Below are positions 13,160 to 21,485 of a stretch of DNA of 64,000 bases, one piece after another. Source of the DNA: Acidicapsa dinghuensis. GTDB lineage: Bacteria > Acidobacteriota > Terriglobia > Terriglobales > Acidobacteriaceae. A program made the position numbers and the translations under genes. Below the pieces are notes generated by a model, which had not been told where the DNA came from, ran no database searches, and worked only from the letters and a program-made list of their open reading frames with translations. Location: positions 62,001-126,000 of the forward strand of contig NZ_JAGSYH010000009.1 of the NCBI RefSeq assembly GCF_025685685.1, in the 5' to 3' direction. The first letter of the stretch is position 1; the number at the start of each line of letters is the position of its first letter.

Positions 13160-13275
13160 CACGTACTCCCATCGTTTGGCAATTGATTCGCGCAGCAAAT
13201 CTATCACTCTTCGATGGCCGCACGATCACAAATATTTCGTGATTCGATCCGCTCCTTCCGTTACAAAAATCGGCC

Positions 13276-14733
13276 CTAAACTCCGGCCATCACCAGCATC
13301 CGTGGCTCCGTCATCTCTTCAATCGCCCAGCGAATGCCCTCACGCCCCAGCCCTGAATCCTTAACGCCGCCATACGGCATCGGATCGAGCCGCCACGTCG
13401 GCGTATCGCCCACAATCACGGCGCCCACTTCCAGCTCGCGAAACGCCGTCATAATCCGCCCCGCGTCGCGCGTGTACAAGCCGGTCTGCAATCCATAACG
13501 CGAGTGGTTCACCATCGCGAGCGCCTCTTCAAAATCGTCGTAAGGCTCAATCGCCACCACGGGTCCGAAGATCTCTTCGTCATGCACCTTCATGCCGGGC
13601 CGAGTGCCGGTGAGAATCGTCGGCGCAAGCACCGATCCCTCACGCGCGCTGCTCTCCACAATCTTCGCGCCTGCCTCGACCGCTTCCTTCACCCATGCCT
13701 CAACGCGCTCGGCATCTGCTGGGCGAATCACTGGACCTACTTCCGTCGTCTCATTCGCGGGATCGCCGCACACCATCTTGTTTGCGCGTTCCACTACCTT
13801 CCACAGGAAGCTTTGGAAGATCGGCCGGTGTACATAGACCCGCTGCACGCTGATGCAGCTCTGTCCCGCGTATCCAAACGCTCCATGCGCGGTTCGCATC
13901 GCCGCCGCATCGAGAACCGCATCATCCCCTCCCGCCCAATCCGAATGCACAATCAGCGCAGCGTTCCCGCCCAGCTCCAGCGCAACACGCTTCTTGCCGC
14001 TCTTGGCCTTCAGCGTCCAGCCCACCGCTGCCGATCCGGTAAAGCTCACCAGTTTCAGCCGGTCTTCCCGCTCCGCCAGCCACGCCGTATCCTCATTCGC
14101 CAGCGGCAATATCGCAAGCGCTTCTTCCGGCCACCCAGCCTTGAGCACAACCTCACCCAGCGCCAGCGCGGTAAACGGCGTCTGCGGAGCAGGTTTCAGA
14201 ATCACCGGACATCCGCAGGCAATCGCCGGAGCCAGCTTGTGCGCTACCAGCATCAGCGGAAAATTAAACGGCGTAATCGCCAGCACCGGACCGCGCGCAA
14301 AACGCTGCACCAGCCCCCAGCGGCCTTCGTTGCCTTCCGTCAGGTCCAGCGGAATCGACTCACCACCCAGCCGGATCACATCCTCCGCCGCCGTCTTGAA
14401 CGTAAGAATCGCGCGCTCCACTTCCACCCGCGCCGTGCGGATCGGCTTGCCCGCCTCTGCCACTATCAACTGCGCAAAGCGCTCCTTCTGCTCAATCAGG
14501 GCAGCGGCAATATCTTCCAGAATCTCCTTGCGCTTCCATCGCGGCAGCGCCCGCAGCCTCCGCATCGAGGCCACGGCATGATTCACCGCTTCGCGCGCAT
14601 CCTTGCGCGTCGCAACCGTCACCTTGCCCAGCAGACCCTGGTCCCATGGCGAACGCACCTCTATCGCCTCGCCATCCACCCATTCCTTACCGCACAACAG
14701 AAACCCAGTCTGCGCACCCGGTCGCATCTTCAT
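13276..14733 (-). CDS. NAD(P)-dependent aldehyde dehydrogenase
   Basis: The protein has 485 residues from the start at 14733 (MKMRPGAQTGF), which has GAGGAG 9 bases upstream. It has the full ALDH layout: the TPFNFPLML and ILKPAPQTP cofactor segments, VSFTGSAAVG, the general base Glu in LELGGNAALIV, the catalytic Cys in GYAGQSCISVQR, and the EEIFGPVV segment. The acceptor-binding end is PMPYGGVKDSGLGREG. The full length and intact catalytic residues indicate an active enzyme that oxidises an aldehyde to the acid. Substrate cannot be set; lactaldehyde- or GapN-type relatives look most similar. It sits 116 bp upstream of the hydrolase on the same strand. Confidence 0.88.
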   Translation of the reverse strand: MKMRPGAQTGFLLCGKEWVDGEAIEVRSPWDQGLLGKVTVATRKDAREAVNHAVASMRRLRALPRWKRKEILEDIAAALIEQKERFAQLIVAEAGKPIRTARVEVERAILTFKTAAEDVIRLGGESIPLDLTEGNEGRWGLVQRFARGPVLAITPFNFPLMLVAHKLAPAIACGCPVILKPAPQTPFTALALGEVVLKAGWPEEALAILPLANEDTAWLAEREDRLKLVSFTGSAAVGWTLKAKSGKKRVALELGGNAALIVHSDWAGGDDAVLDAAAMRTAHGAFGYAGQSCISVQRVYVHRPIFQSFLWKVVERANKMVCGDPANETTEVGPVIRPADAERVEAWVKEAVEAGAKIVESSAREGSVLAPTILTGTRPGMKVHDEEIFGPVVAIEPYDDFEEALAMVNHSRYGLQTGLYTRDAGRIMTAFRELEVGAVIVGDTPTWRLDPMPYGGVKDSGLGREGIRWAIEEMTEPRMLVMAGV

Positions 14734-14830
14734 CGCGCCATTCTCCTCAACATCCCTCCATCCTAAATGCGCAGCACTCACACCCAACTCGCACCGCCTG
14801 CGATCTTGCGAATTCGGCCTTCGTGAAACA

Positions 14831-15310
14831 ATGAGTAGAAGTATGCGAAAGCTGCTCGAACTTCTGGCAATCGCCGCCCTCGCGGCCCTCTTCTACTTCA
14901 CCTGGACCGCTCTCTACGGTCCCAATCATCTCTCCGGCCAGATCCCCACGCACTTCAACGGCGCAGGCGAGCCCACTTCTTACGGACCCGCATCCACGCT
15001 CTGGCTGCTGCCCATCATCGGCGCAGCCCTCTACACACTTATTACCGTTGTTAGCCTCTTCCCCAGCTCATTCAACTTCCCAGTCCGCGTCACGGCGCAA
15101 AATCGCAATCGCCTCCATCGCATCGCAGTCCGCATGGTCGTCAGCATCAAGGCAGAAGTCCTCCTCCTCTTCGCCGTCCTGCAATATGCCATCATCCAAT
15201 CCGTCCGCACCCAGACCAACTCCCTGCCGATCCTGCTCATGCCCATCGCCCTCGGCGTCATCTTCCTCACCCTCGCGCTGCATCTCGTCGCGCTTCGTCG
15301 CTCAGCGTGA
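14831..15310 (+). CDS. DUF1648 family membrane protein
   Basis: The protein is about 159 residues with four hydrophobic helices. After the first helix comes IPTHFNGAGEPTSYG, the signature loop of DUF1648, which is found in SdpI-like immunity proteins and in membrane proteins of unknown role. The start is uncertain: ATG at 14831 or the in-frame ATG at 14843, neither with a strong ribosome site. It is transcribed divergently from the aldehyde dehydrogenase, about 100 bp away. Function is unknown. Confidence 0.7.
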   Translation: MSRSMRKLLELLAIAALAALFYFTWTALYGPNHLSGQIPTHFNGAGEPTSYGPASTLWLLPIIGAALYTLITVVSLFPSSFNFPVRVTAQNRNRLHRIAVRMVVSIKAEVLLLFAVLQYAIIQSVRTQTNSLPILLMPIALGVIFLTLALHLVALRRSA

Positions 15311-15429
15311 GAGATTGCCGTTCCGATTCAGCACCACTCATCGCACAATCCCGTCGCGGGAAATTCCTCCATCGATTTCAGCGGCATTGAAACGCAGCAG
15401 CCTCGAAGCGCACTAACTTCAAAAGAAGC

Positions 15430-17676
15430 ATGGCTGCCGCAGCCCTTCCCCAATCTCTCCTCGCACCACCACCCCGCATTTCTACCCTTCCAGACCCTCC
15501 CCCGACACCCTCCCCCAATCCGGCAGCCAACCCCTACCCGCTTCATCACGCCCGTGAGCTTCATGCGAGTGGCCAACTGCTGCATGCGGCCGAAGCCTAC
15601 CGGCAGACACTCATCACCGATCCGCGCAACCAGTCAGCATTGCTCGGCCTGAGCCTCATCGCACGCCAGAGCAAACAGGCGCTGCCCGCCCTGCGCATGG
15701 CGCGAGCCGCCATTGCCACCGGTCCTGCCAATGCCATCGTCTGGGCCAACTATGCCGATACCCTCGCGGCGCTCGGCAAACCAGCATTAGCGCAGCCTGC
15801 GTATCAACGCGCCATCGCACTCGACTCCTCTATCGCCCCCGCCCACTACGGCCTCGGCAACTCCTTCGCATCGCAAACCAACTATGCGGCAGCGCTCACA
15901 AGCTTCGAAACCGCCGTCCATCTCGCTCCCGGTGTTGCGGACTTTCACTTCGCGCTTGCCTTCACCCTTGGCAAGCTCGGCCGCCACACCGATGCCGCGA
16001 GCTCCTACCACCGCGCAATTACGCTGCGGCCCAGCTTTCCCTCCGCATGGCTCAATCTCGGCGTAGAACTCGTCGCCGACGGACGCAGTCATCTCGCCGC
16101 TCCCTGCTACGGACAGGCAATCGCAACCGCTACGCCTCTCGGCCCACGGGGACATGCAACCCGCATCTCCGCGCATCTCAACCTCGGCCATCTCGCCCGT
16201 AGTCACCGCCGATACGACGAGGCACAGCTTCAGTACGAGCGCGCACTCACCCTTGCTGACGATCTCAAAGCATCCACACGATTCGCCCGCCTCGCCGAAG
16301 TCCACATCGCCTTCGCCTGCCTTCATCTCGACCGCAAACAATTCCCGCAGGCCTGGCAATCCCTCCGCGAAGCCGAAGCCTCCGACACGCAAAGCAACCC
16401 CAATCACCCCAACCCCGAGATCGCCAACACTCGCGGCATTCTTCTTCTCGCCGAACACACTGCCGCAGTAGCCTCAGATGTCCCCGAGCCATACACCGTG
16501 CTACTCGAAGAAGCCATCGAGGCCTTCGCACAAGCCGAATCCGCCGGTCACAATACCGCAGCCTCTAATCGTGGCAACACCCTGCTTCGTCTCGGCCACT
16601 GTGATGAAGCCCTCGCAGCCCACCAGGCCGCCATCGACCGCGATCCGCACCACGCAGGCGCACGCTACAACCTCGCGCTCACCCAACTACGCATGGGCAA
16701 CTTCACGCACGGCTGGCCCAACTACGAAATCCGCTGGTCTTTCCGCGACGTCCATCCACGCCCACGCCGCTTTCCGCAACCACGCTGGCACGGCGAACCA
16801 CTAGCTGAGTCAAGCACACTCTTTCTCTATGCCGAGCAGGGACTCGGCGACACCATCCAGTTCTTCCGCTATCTGCCTCTCTCAGCCGAACGCGCGCCCG
16901 GCAGCAGCATCGTCGTCGAGGTCCAGGCGCCGCTCCTGCGTCTTCTGCAAGGCTTTGCAGAGCAAACCTCCACGGCAACCGGTACAAAGATCCATCTCAT
17001 CCCGCAAGGCAGCCAACTCCCAGCCATCACGCATCACTGCCCGCTTATGAGCCTGCCAGCCCTCTTCGGCACAACACTCGACTCTATTTCGGCAACCATC
17101 CCCTACCTCTATGCAGACCCTCAGCTCGTCCGTATCCGCGCCGCCGAGCTGGCGCACCAGCCGACCGACTCATCCCAACGCGTCGGCATCAACTGGGCAG
17201 GCAACCCCAACTACCGCGCCGATCACGAGCGCTCCACGCATCTCAAAACCTTCCACCCGCTTCTCGCGCTCCCTAACATCCACTGGGTCTCCCTGCAAAA
17301 AGGCAAACCTGCCGAAGAAATGCGCGGCCTTCCCCCTAATCTTCACCTGCAAGACCTTGGCTCCCACGACCGCGATCTCGCCGACACTGCGGCCGTCATC
17401 GCAAACCTCGACCTCGTCATCACCACCGACACTGCCGTCGCCCATCTCGCCGGAGCACTCGGCAAACCGCTCTGGCTCTTGCTGCCATGGCAATCCGACT
17501 GGCGATGGATGCAGGAATGCCCCTGCACGCCCTGGTATCCTCAGGCGCGCCTCTTTCGCCAATCGAGCCCCTGCAACTGGCAAGAGTTGATGCAGCGCGT
17601 AGGTCGTGAGCTCTCTAAGTCCACCAGCCACTGTCCACCGTGTACCGCCCGTTGTGATACAACAAAGTCGGCGTGA
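15430..17676 (+). CDS. TPR-repeat protein with C-terminal glycosyltransferase family 9-like domain
   Basis: The protein has 748 residues. The first ~35 are Pro-rich. From about 40 to 410 there are tandem 34-residue TPR units, for example AHYGLGNSFASQTNYAAALT and AWLNLGVELVADGRSHLA. The C-terminal ~300 residues resemble heptosyltransferase-like GT9 domains: LYAEQGLGDTIQFFRYLPL, VGINWAGNPNY, and DLVITTDTAVAHLAGALGKP, which is the nucleotide-sugar binding end. Such fusions are common in soil bacteria and presumably glycosylate a protein or surface polymer held by the TPR. Its stop overlaps the GTG start of the next gene, so the two are probably translated together. Confidence 0.85.
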   Translation: MAAAALPQSLLAPPPRISTLPDPPPTPSPNPAANPYPLHHARELHASGQLLHAAEAYRQTLITDPRNQSALLGLSLIARQSKQALPALRMARAAIATGPANAIVWANYADTLAALGKPALAQPAYQRAIALDSSIAPAHYGLGNSFASQTNYAAALTSFETAVHLAPGVADFHFALAFTLGKLGRHTDAASSYHRAITLRPSFPSAWLNLGVELVADGRSHLAAPCYGQAIATATPLGPRGHATRISAHLNLGHLARSHRRYDEAQLQYERALTLADDLKASTRFARLAEVHIAFACLHLDRKQFPQAWQSLREAEASDTQSNPNHPNPEIANTRGILLLAEHTAAVASDVPEPYTVLLEEAIEAFAQAESAGHNTAASNRGNTLLRLGHCDEALAAHQAAIDRDPHHAGARYNLALTQLRMGNFTHGWPNYEIRWSFRDVHPRPRRFPQPRWHGEPLAESSTLFLYAEQGLGDTIQFFRYLPLSAERAPGSSIVVEVQAPLLRLLQGFAEQTSTATGTKIHLIPQGSQLPAITHHCPLMSLPALFGTTLDSISATIPYLYADPQLVRIRAAELAHQPTDSSQRVGINWAGNPNYRADHERSTHLKTFHPLLALPNIHWVSLQKGKPAEEMRGLPPNLHLQDLGSHDRDLADTAAVIANLDLVITTDTAVAHLAGALGKPLWLLLPWQSDWRWMQECPCTPWYPQARLFRQSSPCNWQELMQRVGRELSKSTSHCPPCTARCDTTKSA

Positions 17677-18671
17677 ACCATCCCCAGCAATTCGTCCTCG
17701 TCTATGACGTTGGCGGCAGCCACATTTCGGCAGCCGTCTGTGAATCCGAGTCCTTCCGTCTGCGCGGACTCTCGCAGGCGCCGCTTCCATCCGAAGGCTC
17801 AGGCCACATCTCCGCTGCCAGCTTTGGCCGTCTCATCCACACCCTCGGTGAAACCGCCGCTGCATCCGCGCAGATTCCTCTCAGCAACATTTCAGGCGCA
17901 TCGCTAGCCATGCCCGGCCCATTCGACTACGAAAACGGCATCAGCCAGATGAAGCACAAGCTGCCCGCTCTCTTCGGCGTCGATCTCAAATCCGCACTCG
18001 CAACCCGCTTCGGCTGGCAGCCTTCCGCGCTCCGCTTCGTCAATGACGCTGCAGCTTTTCTACTGGGCGAAATGGGCGCAGGCGCTGCCCGCGGCTTTGA
18101 TCGCGCCATCGGCATCACTCTCGGCACCGGCATCGGCTGCGCCTTCGGAATTCATAATGACAAGGGCAGCCACATCGCCATTCCATCCGATCAGCCCAAT
18201 GGCGACCCCGGCGTTCCACCCGGCGGCGAAATCTGGAATCTTCCCTATAACAACGCCACTGTCGAAGATTTTGTCTCCACTCGTTTTTTGCGTGGCCAGT
18301 ATCAGGTCTTCACTGGCGTCGAAGCAGAGGTCTCCGCCATCGCTGACAAAGCTAAAGGCGACCATCCCTGCCCTGAGCCGCCGGCAATTTTGCCGCCCGA
18401 AGACCCCTTCGCCGCTCACTGCCGCGCCCGCGAAGCCTTCCGTGACTTCGGCCGGCATCTCGGCCTCGCGCTCGATCAGCACTGCGCCGCGTTCCATCCC
18501 GATGTCATCGTCTTCGGCGGCGGCATCAGCCGCGCTCATCATCTCTTCCTGCCAGCCGCACGCAGGGCCATGACCGGCATTCACGCCGAGCTCGTCATCT
18601 CCCGCCTCATGGACGAAGCCCCGCTCACTGGCGCGGGCGTTCGCTGGTTCACTGCCCAGGCAATGGCGTAA
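17673..18671 (+). CDS. ROK-family-like sugar kinase
   Basis: The protein has 332 residues and starts with GTG inside the stop of the upstream gene (GTGA). It has the actin-fold phosphate motifs: VYDVGGSHISAAV at the N-terminus, VNDAAAFLLGE around the catalytic Asp, LGTGIGCAFG, and VFGGGIS near the C-terminus. The zinc-binding cysteine cluster common in ROK glucokinases is absent. The likely reaction is ATP-dependent phosphorylation of a hexose or amino sugar. Coupling to the TPR-glycosyltransferase hints at sugar donor supply, which is inference. Its 3' end overlaps the convergent kinase gene by 23 bp. Confidence 0.8.
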   Translation: MNHPQQFVLVYDVGGSHISAAVCESESFRLRGLSQAPLPSEGSGHISAASFGRLIHTLGETAAASAQIPLSNISGASLAMPGPFDYENGISQMKHKLPALFGVDLKSALATRFGWQPSALRFVNDAAAFLLGEMGAGAARGFDRAIGITLGTGIGCAFGIHNDKGSHIAIPSDQPNGDPGVPPGGEIWNLPYNNATVEDFVSTRFLRGQYQVFTGVEAEVSAIADKAKGDHPCPEPPAILPPEDPFAAHCRAREAFRDFGRHLGLALDQHCAAFHPDVIVFGGGISRAHHLFLPAARRAMTGIHAELVISRLMDEAPLTGAGVRWFTAQAMA

Positions 18672-19197
18672 GAGCGAGCCGTTCGGTAATCAACATCGCA
18701 GCCGCGCGCGGCTCCATCTCACTCGTATCCACACGAAGCTCCGGCTCAGGCATGGCATAGCCCCGAAACACGCCCTCGGCATGGAGCTTCTCAAACAGCT
18801 CCACTGAGCTCAGCTTGCCAAACTGCCTGCGCGCCTCCGTCGATACCCGTTCTTTCAACTCTCCGAAAGGACAAACCAATTCAACAAACCGCACTTCGTC
18901 GGCGCATCGTGTCATAAGCCGCACAACCTCATCGACAAACCCCGCGCGCACCGTAGCCTCTGGAGCAAACGTGAAAATCAGCCCTGGCATCCCACTCTTC
19001 GCCGCCCGCTCAAAGATCGAGAGCCACATCTCTTCGCGCAACTCCACAAACGGCGCACTGCCAAACTCAAACAGCCCCAGCAGCAGGTCCACCACCAGAT
19101 GATTGTGAAACAGCTTGAATCCCGTCATCGCAGCCAGCTCCCGGCCCACCGTAAGCTTCCCCGTCGCCGGCATTCCATATAGAAAAACAAGCTTCAT
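18649..19197 (-). CDS. P-loop kinase-like protein (AAA/shikimate-kinase type)
   Basis: The protein has 182 residues. The start MKLVFLYGMPATGKLT at 19197 puts the Walker A motif (GMPATGKLT) at the N-terminus as usual for small kinases; a frame extension to 19293 is rejected because it would run through a terminator hairpin. A LIFTFAPE strand and an Arg-rich lid-like region near 120-135 (ERVSTEARRQFGK) follow. It should bind ATP and phosphorylate a small molecule, or modify one as the chloramphenicol-phosphotransferase-like members do; the substrate is unknown. Confidence 0.7.
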   Translation of the reverse strand: MKLVFLYGMPATGKLTVGRELAAMTGFKLFHNHLVVDLLLGLFEFGSAPFVELREEMWLSIFERAAKSGMPGLIFTFAPEATVRAGFVDEVVRLMTRCADEVRFVELVCPFGELKERVSTEARRQFGKLSSVELFEKLHAEGVFRGYAMPEPELRVDTSEMEPRAAAMLITERLALTPLPGQ

Positions 19198-19230
19198 CGC
19201 ACGGACCCTCACCGATCGGAACGTAGCAGC

Positions 19231-19262
19231 AAAAACAAAACGGCCAGGCCGAAGCCTGACCG
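19231..19262 (-). terminator. Rho-independent terminator after the 167-residue secreted protein gene
   Basis: On the minus strand CGGTCAGGC, a TTCG tetraloop and GCCTGGCCG form a 9-bp stem with one G-U pair, followed directly by TTTTGTTTTT. It lies 21 bases after the stop at 19283 and before the start of the P-loop kinase gene, which therefore probably needs its own promoter. Confidence 0.8.
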
Positions 19263-19282
19263 CTTCCCCGCTTCTTGTGAGC

Positions 19283-19786
19283 TTACCGCGCAAACGCTAT
19301 ATATTTGCGCCCCTCATACAACCGGAATCCGCCATTATCCGCCTTGACTATCTCCAGCGGTCGCGGACGCTTCATCTCCGCATCGTTATGCGCATCCACC
19401 TGCAGCAGATCGTGCGCACCCACATCCAACACTAAAAACTTATCGCCTACGAAGCCCACGCCATAAATACCTGCGGGCAGCTTCTTGCCTTCGATCTCAA
19501 TCGGATCCTCAGTAATGAAATACGCCTGATATTTTTGCTGGACGTCGCTCGAGTATCCGCTCGTATCCACCATCACCGAGAGCAGATAGCTGCCATCCGC
19601 AAACTTCACACCGCCAGAGTTCCGCAACTGCGTCGTCGCTGACTGTCCCTTGAAATACACTGCCGGAGGCAGCAGCTTCGTCGCATCTGCGACTGACAAC
19701 ACTGTGTCTCCGCCTTGCGCCCAGGCTCCCACGCCTGCTGCAAGCACCATAAGCGGCAGCCAAAAATGAATTGCCTTTTTACCCAT
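19283..19786 (-). CDS. Secreted protein of unknown function
   Basis: The protein has 167 residues. It starts MGKKAIHFWLPLMVLAAGVGAWAQ, a clean signal peptide with cleavage expected after AWA. The mature part has regular beta-strand-like alternation (YFKGQSATTQLRN, GSYLLSVMVDTSGY, PAGIYGVGFVGDKFLVLDVG) and a KYIAF end, resembling a small beta-sandwich. I do not recognise the family; short exported proteins of this look are frequent in acidobacterial genomes. A strong terminator follows it. Confidence 0.7.
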   Translation of the reverse strand: MGKKAIHFWLPLMVLAAGVGAWAQGGDTVLSVADATKLLPPAVYFKGQSATTQLRNSGGVKFADGSYLLSVMVDTSGYSSDVQQKYQAYFITEDPIEIEGKKLPAGIYGVGFVGDKFLVLDVGAHDLLQVDAHNDAEMKRPRPLEIVKADNGGFRLYEGRKYIAFAR

Positions 19787-20017
19787 CTTGCTCCTCTAAC
19801 TCCCCATCAATTCGCTGAAATAACTGCCCGGAGTATAGCGCAGCCCGCTCCCGGCCTGGATCTTTCGGTCGAGGTCTGCCCTGGTTCATCTACCTGCCCC
19901 AGCCTCGGAATCGTGACATTTCGAACATTCATGGCCTTCCATCGCCGGCACCGCATCCTACAACCGGAACTGAAGAAATAATTAAGCTCTTCGAAATCAC
20001 AAGAATGGTCCCCAATT

Positions 20018-20926
20018 ATGCAAGTAAGTACAGGCTTTTCCGAGAAACTTCGCGTTTCTCACTTTTGCTCCCTGCATTTCCTTCGCACATCCGCTTTTCT
20101 GTCGCTCGTGGTCATGACAACATCCGTTCTTATGGCGCAAACCAGCCAGGCCCAAATATCGCAGCAGACATCTCAACTGACATCTCAATTGCCAGACAAT
20201 CCCTCAATCAGCGTTTTACAAGAGGGTCAGACAGATATTCAGCTTGCAAGCTCGCTACAGCAGAGCAGTCCGCAGTCCCCGCTTCAGACTCCATCCACAG
20301 CTCAGCCATCACCTACCAACCCAATGCCGATGGATACTCCCGTACCGGTGCATCCATCGCACTACATGACGCTCAACGAGCGCTTTCGCCTCCAGGCCCA
20401 CACCACATTCAGTCCCGAGGCCATCGTCCTGCCTGCGGCTGAGGCAGGCATCACCATGGCCCATCCGGCACGCCGTTTTCCTCGCGACTGGTCGGACGGC
20501 GGGGCAGCCTTTGCCCGCAACTACGGTTCAACCGCTGGAGGCCGTACCGTCGGAGGCTTCACCGATTTTGGTGTCGCCTGGCTCGATCACGAAGATCCTC
20601 GCTACTTCCGCTCGCTTGATCACCGCGTCACACACCGTATCTCCCATGCCATCTTTTTCACTTTCTTCGATCGTATGAATTCTGGCCAACGCACCTTTGC
20701 TGTTTCAAACTTTGCGGCAGCTTCCGCATCAGGATTCATCTGCAATCTCTGGCAACCCGATGGCTTCAACGACATCGCCCATGGCCTGCAACGTTCTGAA
20801 CGCGGGTTTGCTGCCATCACCACCGCCAACATCATTGCCGAGTTTTCGCCTGACCTCTCAAAGCTGATGCACAAAGCGCACCTGCCCGACGGCGTAGCCA
20901 ACTCCATCCTTCCCCGCTCGTTCTGA
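20018..20926 (+). CDS. Secreted protein of unknown function (acidobacterial)
   Basis: The protein has 302 residues. A hydrophobic segment near 22-42 after an Arg, ending MAQTSQAQ, looks like a signal peptide. A Gln/Ser/Pro-rich low-complexity linker spans about residues 45-115. The C-terminal ~180 residues are conserved-looking, with WLDHEDPRYFRS, HRISHAIFFTFFDRMNSG, and a hydrophobic FAAASASGFICNLW segment that could insert in a membrane. No catalytic motif is evident. The start is not well set; no clear ribosome site precedes 20018, and Met33 (20114) would give a shorter signal. Function unknown. Confidence 0.65.
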   Translation: MQVSTGFSEKLRVSHFCSLHFLRTSAFLSLVVMTTSVLMAQTSQAQISQQTSQLTSQLPDNPSISVLQEGQTDIQLASSLQQSSPQSPLQTPSTAQPSPTNPMPMDTPVPVHPSHYMTLNERFRLQAHTTFSPEAIVLPAAEAGITMAHPARRFPRDWSDGGAAFARNYGSTAGGRTVGGFTDFGVAWLDHEDPRYFRSLDHRVTHRISHAIFFTFFDRMNSGQRTFAVSNFAAASASGFICNLWQPDGFNDIAHGLQRSERGFAAITTANIIAEFSPDLSKLMHKAHLPDGVANSILPRSF

Positions 20927-20945
20927 GCGCAGGTTCATCTCAATT

Positions 20946-21001
20946 TTCCTCTTGACAATCAAGAGGAACAGGTTTCTCCTCTTGATAATCGAGAGGAGAA
21001 A
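20946..21001 (+). promoter_or_regulatory. Twin inverted repeats upstream of padR (probable PadR operator)
   Basis: Two palindromes lie side by side. The first is TTCCTCTTGA - CAA - TCAAGAGGAA (20946-20968), perfect over 10-bp arms. The second is TTTCTCCTCTTGA - TAA - TCGAGAGGAGAAA (20973-21001), 13-bp arms with one mismatch. Their centres are 30 bp apart, near three helical turns. The second overlaps the GAGGAG ribosome site of padR. Autoregulation by the PadR encoded 7 bp downstream is the likely role (inference). Confidence 0.65.
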
Positions 21002-21007
21002 CCGGCC

Positions 21008-21385
21008 TTGCCCGAATTTCCCAAATCTGAAGAATCCGAGAAAGCCCCTTCCATCCCGGAGCCCAAGTCAGGTGATCTCGTCCAGGGAACCCTGGAGATG
21101 CTCATCCTCAAAACCCTCGCCCTGCAGCCCATGCACGGATACGGCGTCGCCCTGCGCATCGAGCAGGTCTCCGGCGGCGTCTTCCGCGTCAACCCCGGCT
21201 CGCTCCTTCCTGCGCTCAGCCGCATGGAACGCGCCGGTCATGTGAAATCCGAATGGCGCGCCAGCGAAAACAACCGTCGCGCCAAGTACTACCTGCTGAC
21301 CGCCAAGGGCCGTAATGCCCTCGAAGCCGAAACCGAACAATGGGACCGCCAGGCTGCCGCCATTCGCCGCATCCTCGAGGCCTGA
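21008..21385 (+). CDS. PadR-family transcriptional regulator
   Basis: The protein is 125 residues with a TTG start; GAGGAG lies 9 bases upstream. After a ~20-residue charged N-terminus comes the PadR winged helix: LVQGTLEMLILKTLAL, HGYGVALRIEQVSGG, NPGSLLPALSRMERAGHVKSEW, and the wing NNRRAKYYLLTAKGRNAL. The C-terminal helix (EAETEQWDRQAAAIRRILEA) is short, as in the PadR subfamily that accompanies acidobacterial permeases. It should repress the two permease genes that follow and itself through the twin palindromes upstream. The inducing signal is unknown. Confidence 0.92.
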   Translation: MPEFPKSEESEKAPSIPEPKSGDLVQGTLEMLILKTLALQPMHGYGVALRIEQVSGGVFRVNPGSLLPALSRMERAGHVKSEWRASENNRRAKYYLLTAKGRNALEAETEQWDRQAAAIRRILEA

Positions 21386-21410
21386 GGCATATCGACGTTC
21401 CGCAAATTCG

Positions 21411-21441
21411 GGTGCCCCAGGTCTCGACTTTGAGACCTGGG
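21411..21441. repeat. REP-like palindrome between padR and the first permease gene
   Basis: GGTGCCCCAGGTCTC GACTTT GAGACCTGGG: a perfect 10-bp stem (21416-21425 with 21432-21441) behind the GGTGC lead. Related GGTGCCCCA-headed hairpins flank the RAYT gene near 50.1-51.4 kb. It lies between two genes of one operon, so it would appear in the transcript as a hairpin. Confidence 0.75.
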
Positions 21442-21485
21442 ATCAACAAGACCCGCTATCAAAAGATCCCCGCCAAGAGGAAACC

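Noticed and set aside
19198-19293. N-terminal extension of the P-loop kinase
   Set aside because: It would run through a strong terminator hairpin and displace the Walker A motif from its usual N-terminal place.
21315-21485. 57-codon N-terminal extension of the first permease
   Set aside because: It overlaps the end of padR and the REP hairpin; the ATG at 21486 has a ribosome site and matches the N-terminus of the paralogue at 24334.
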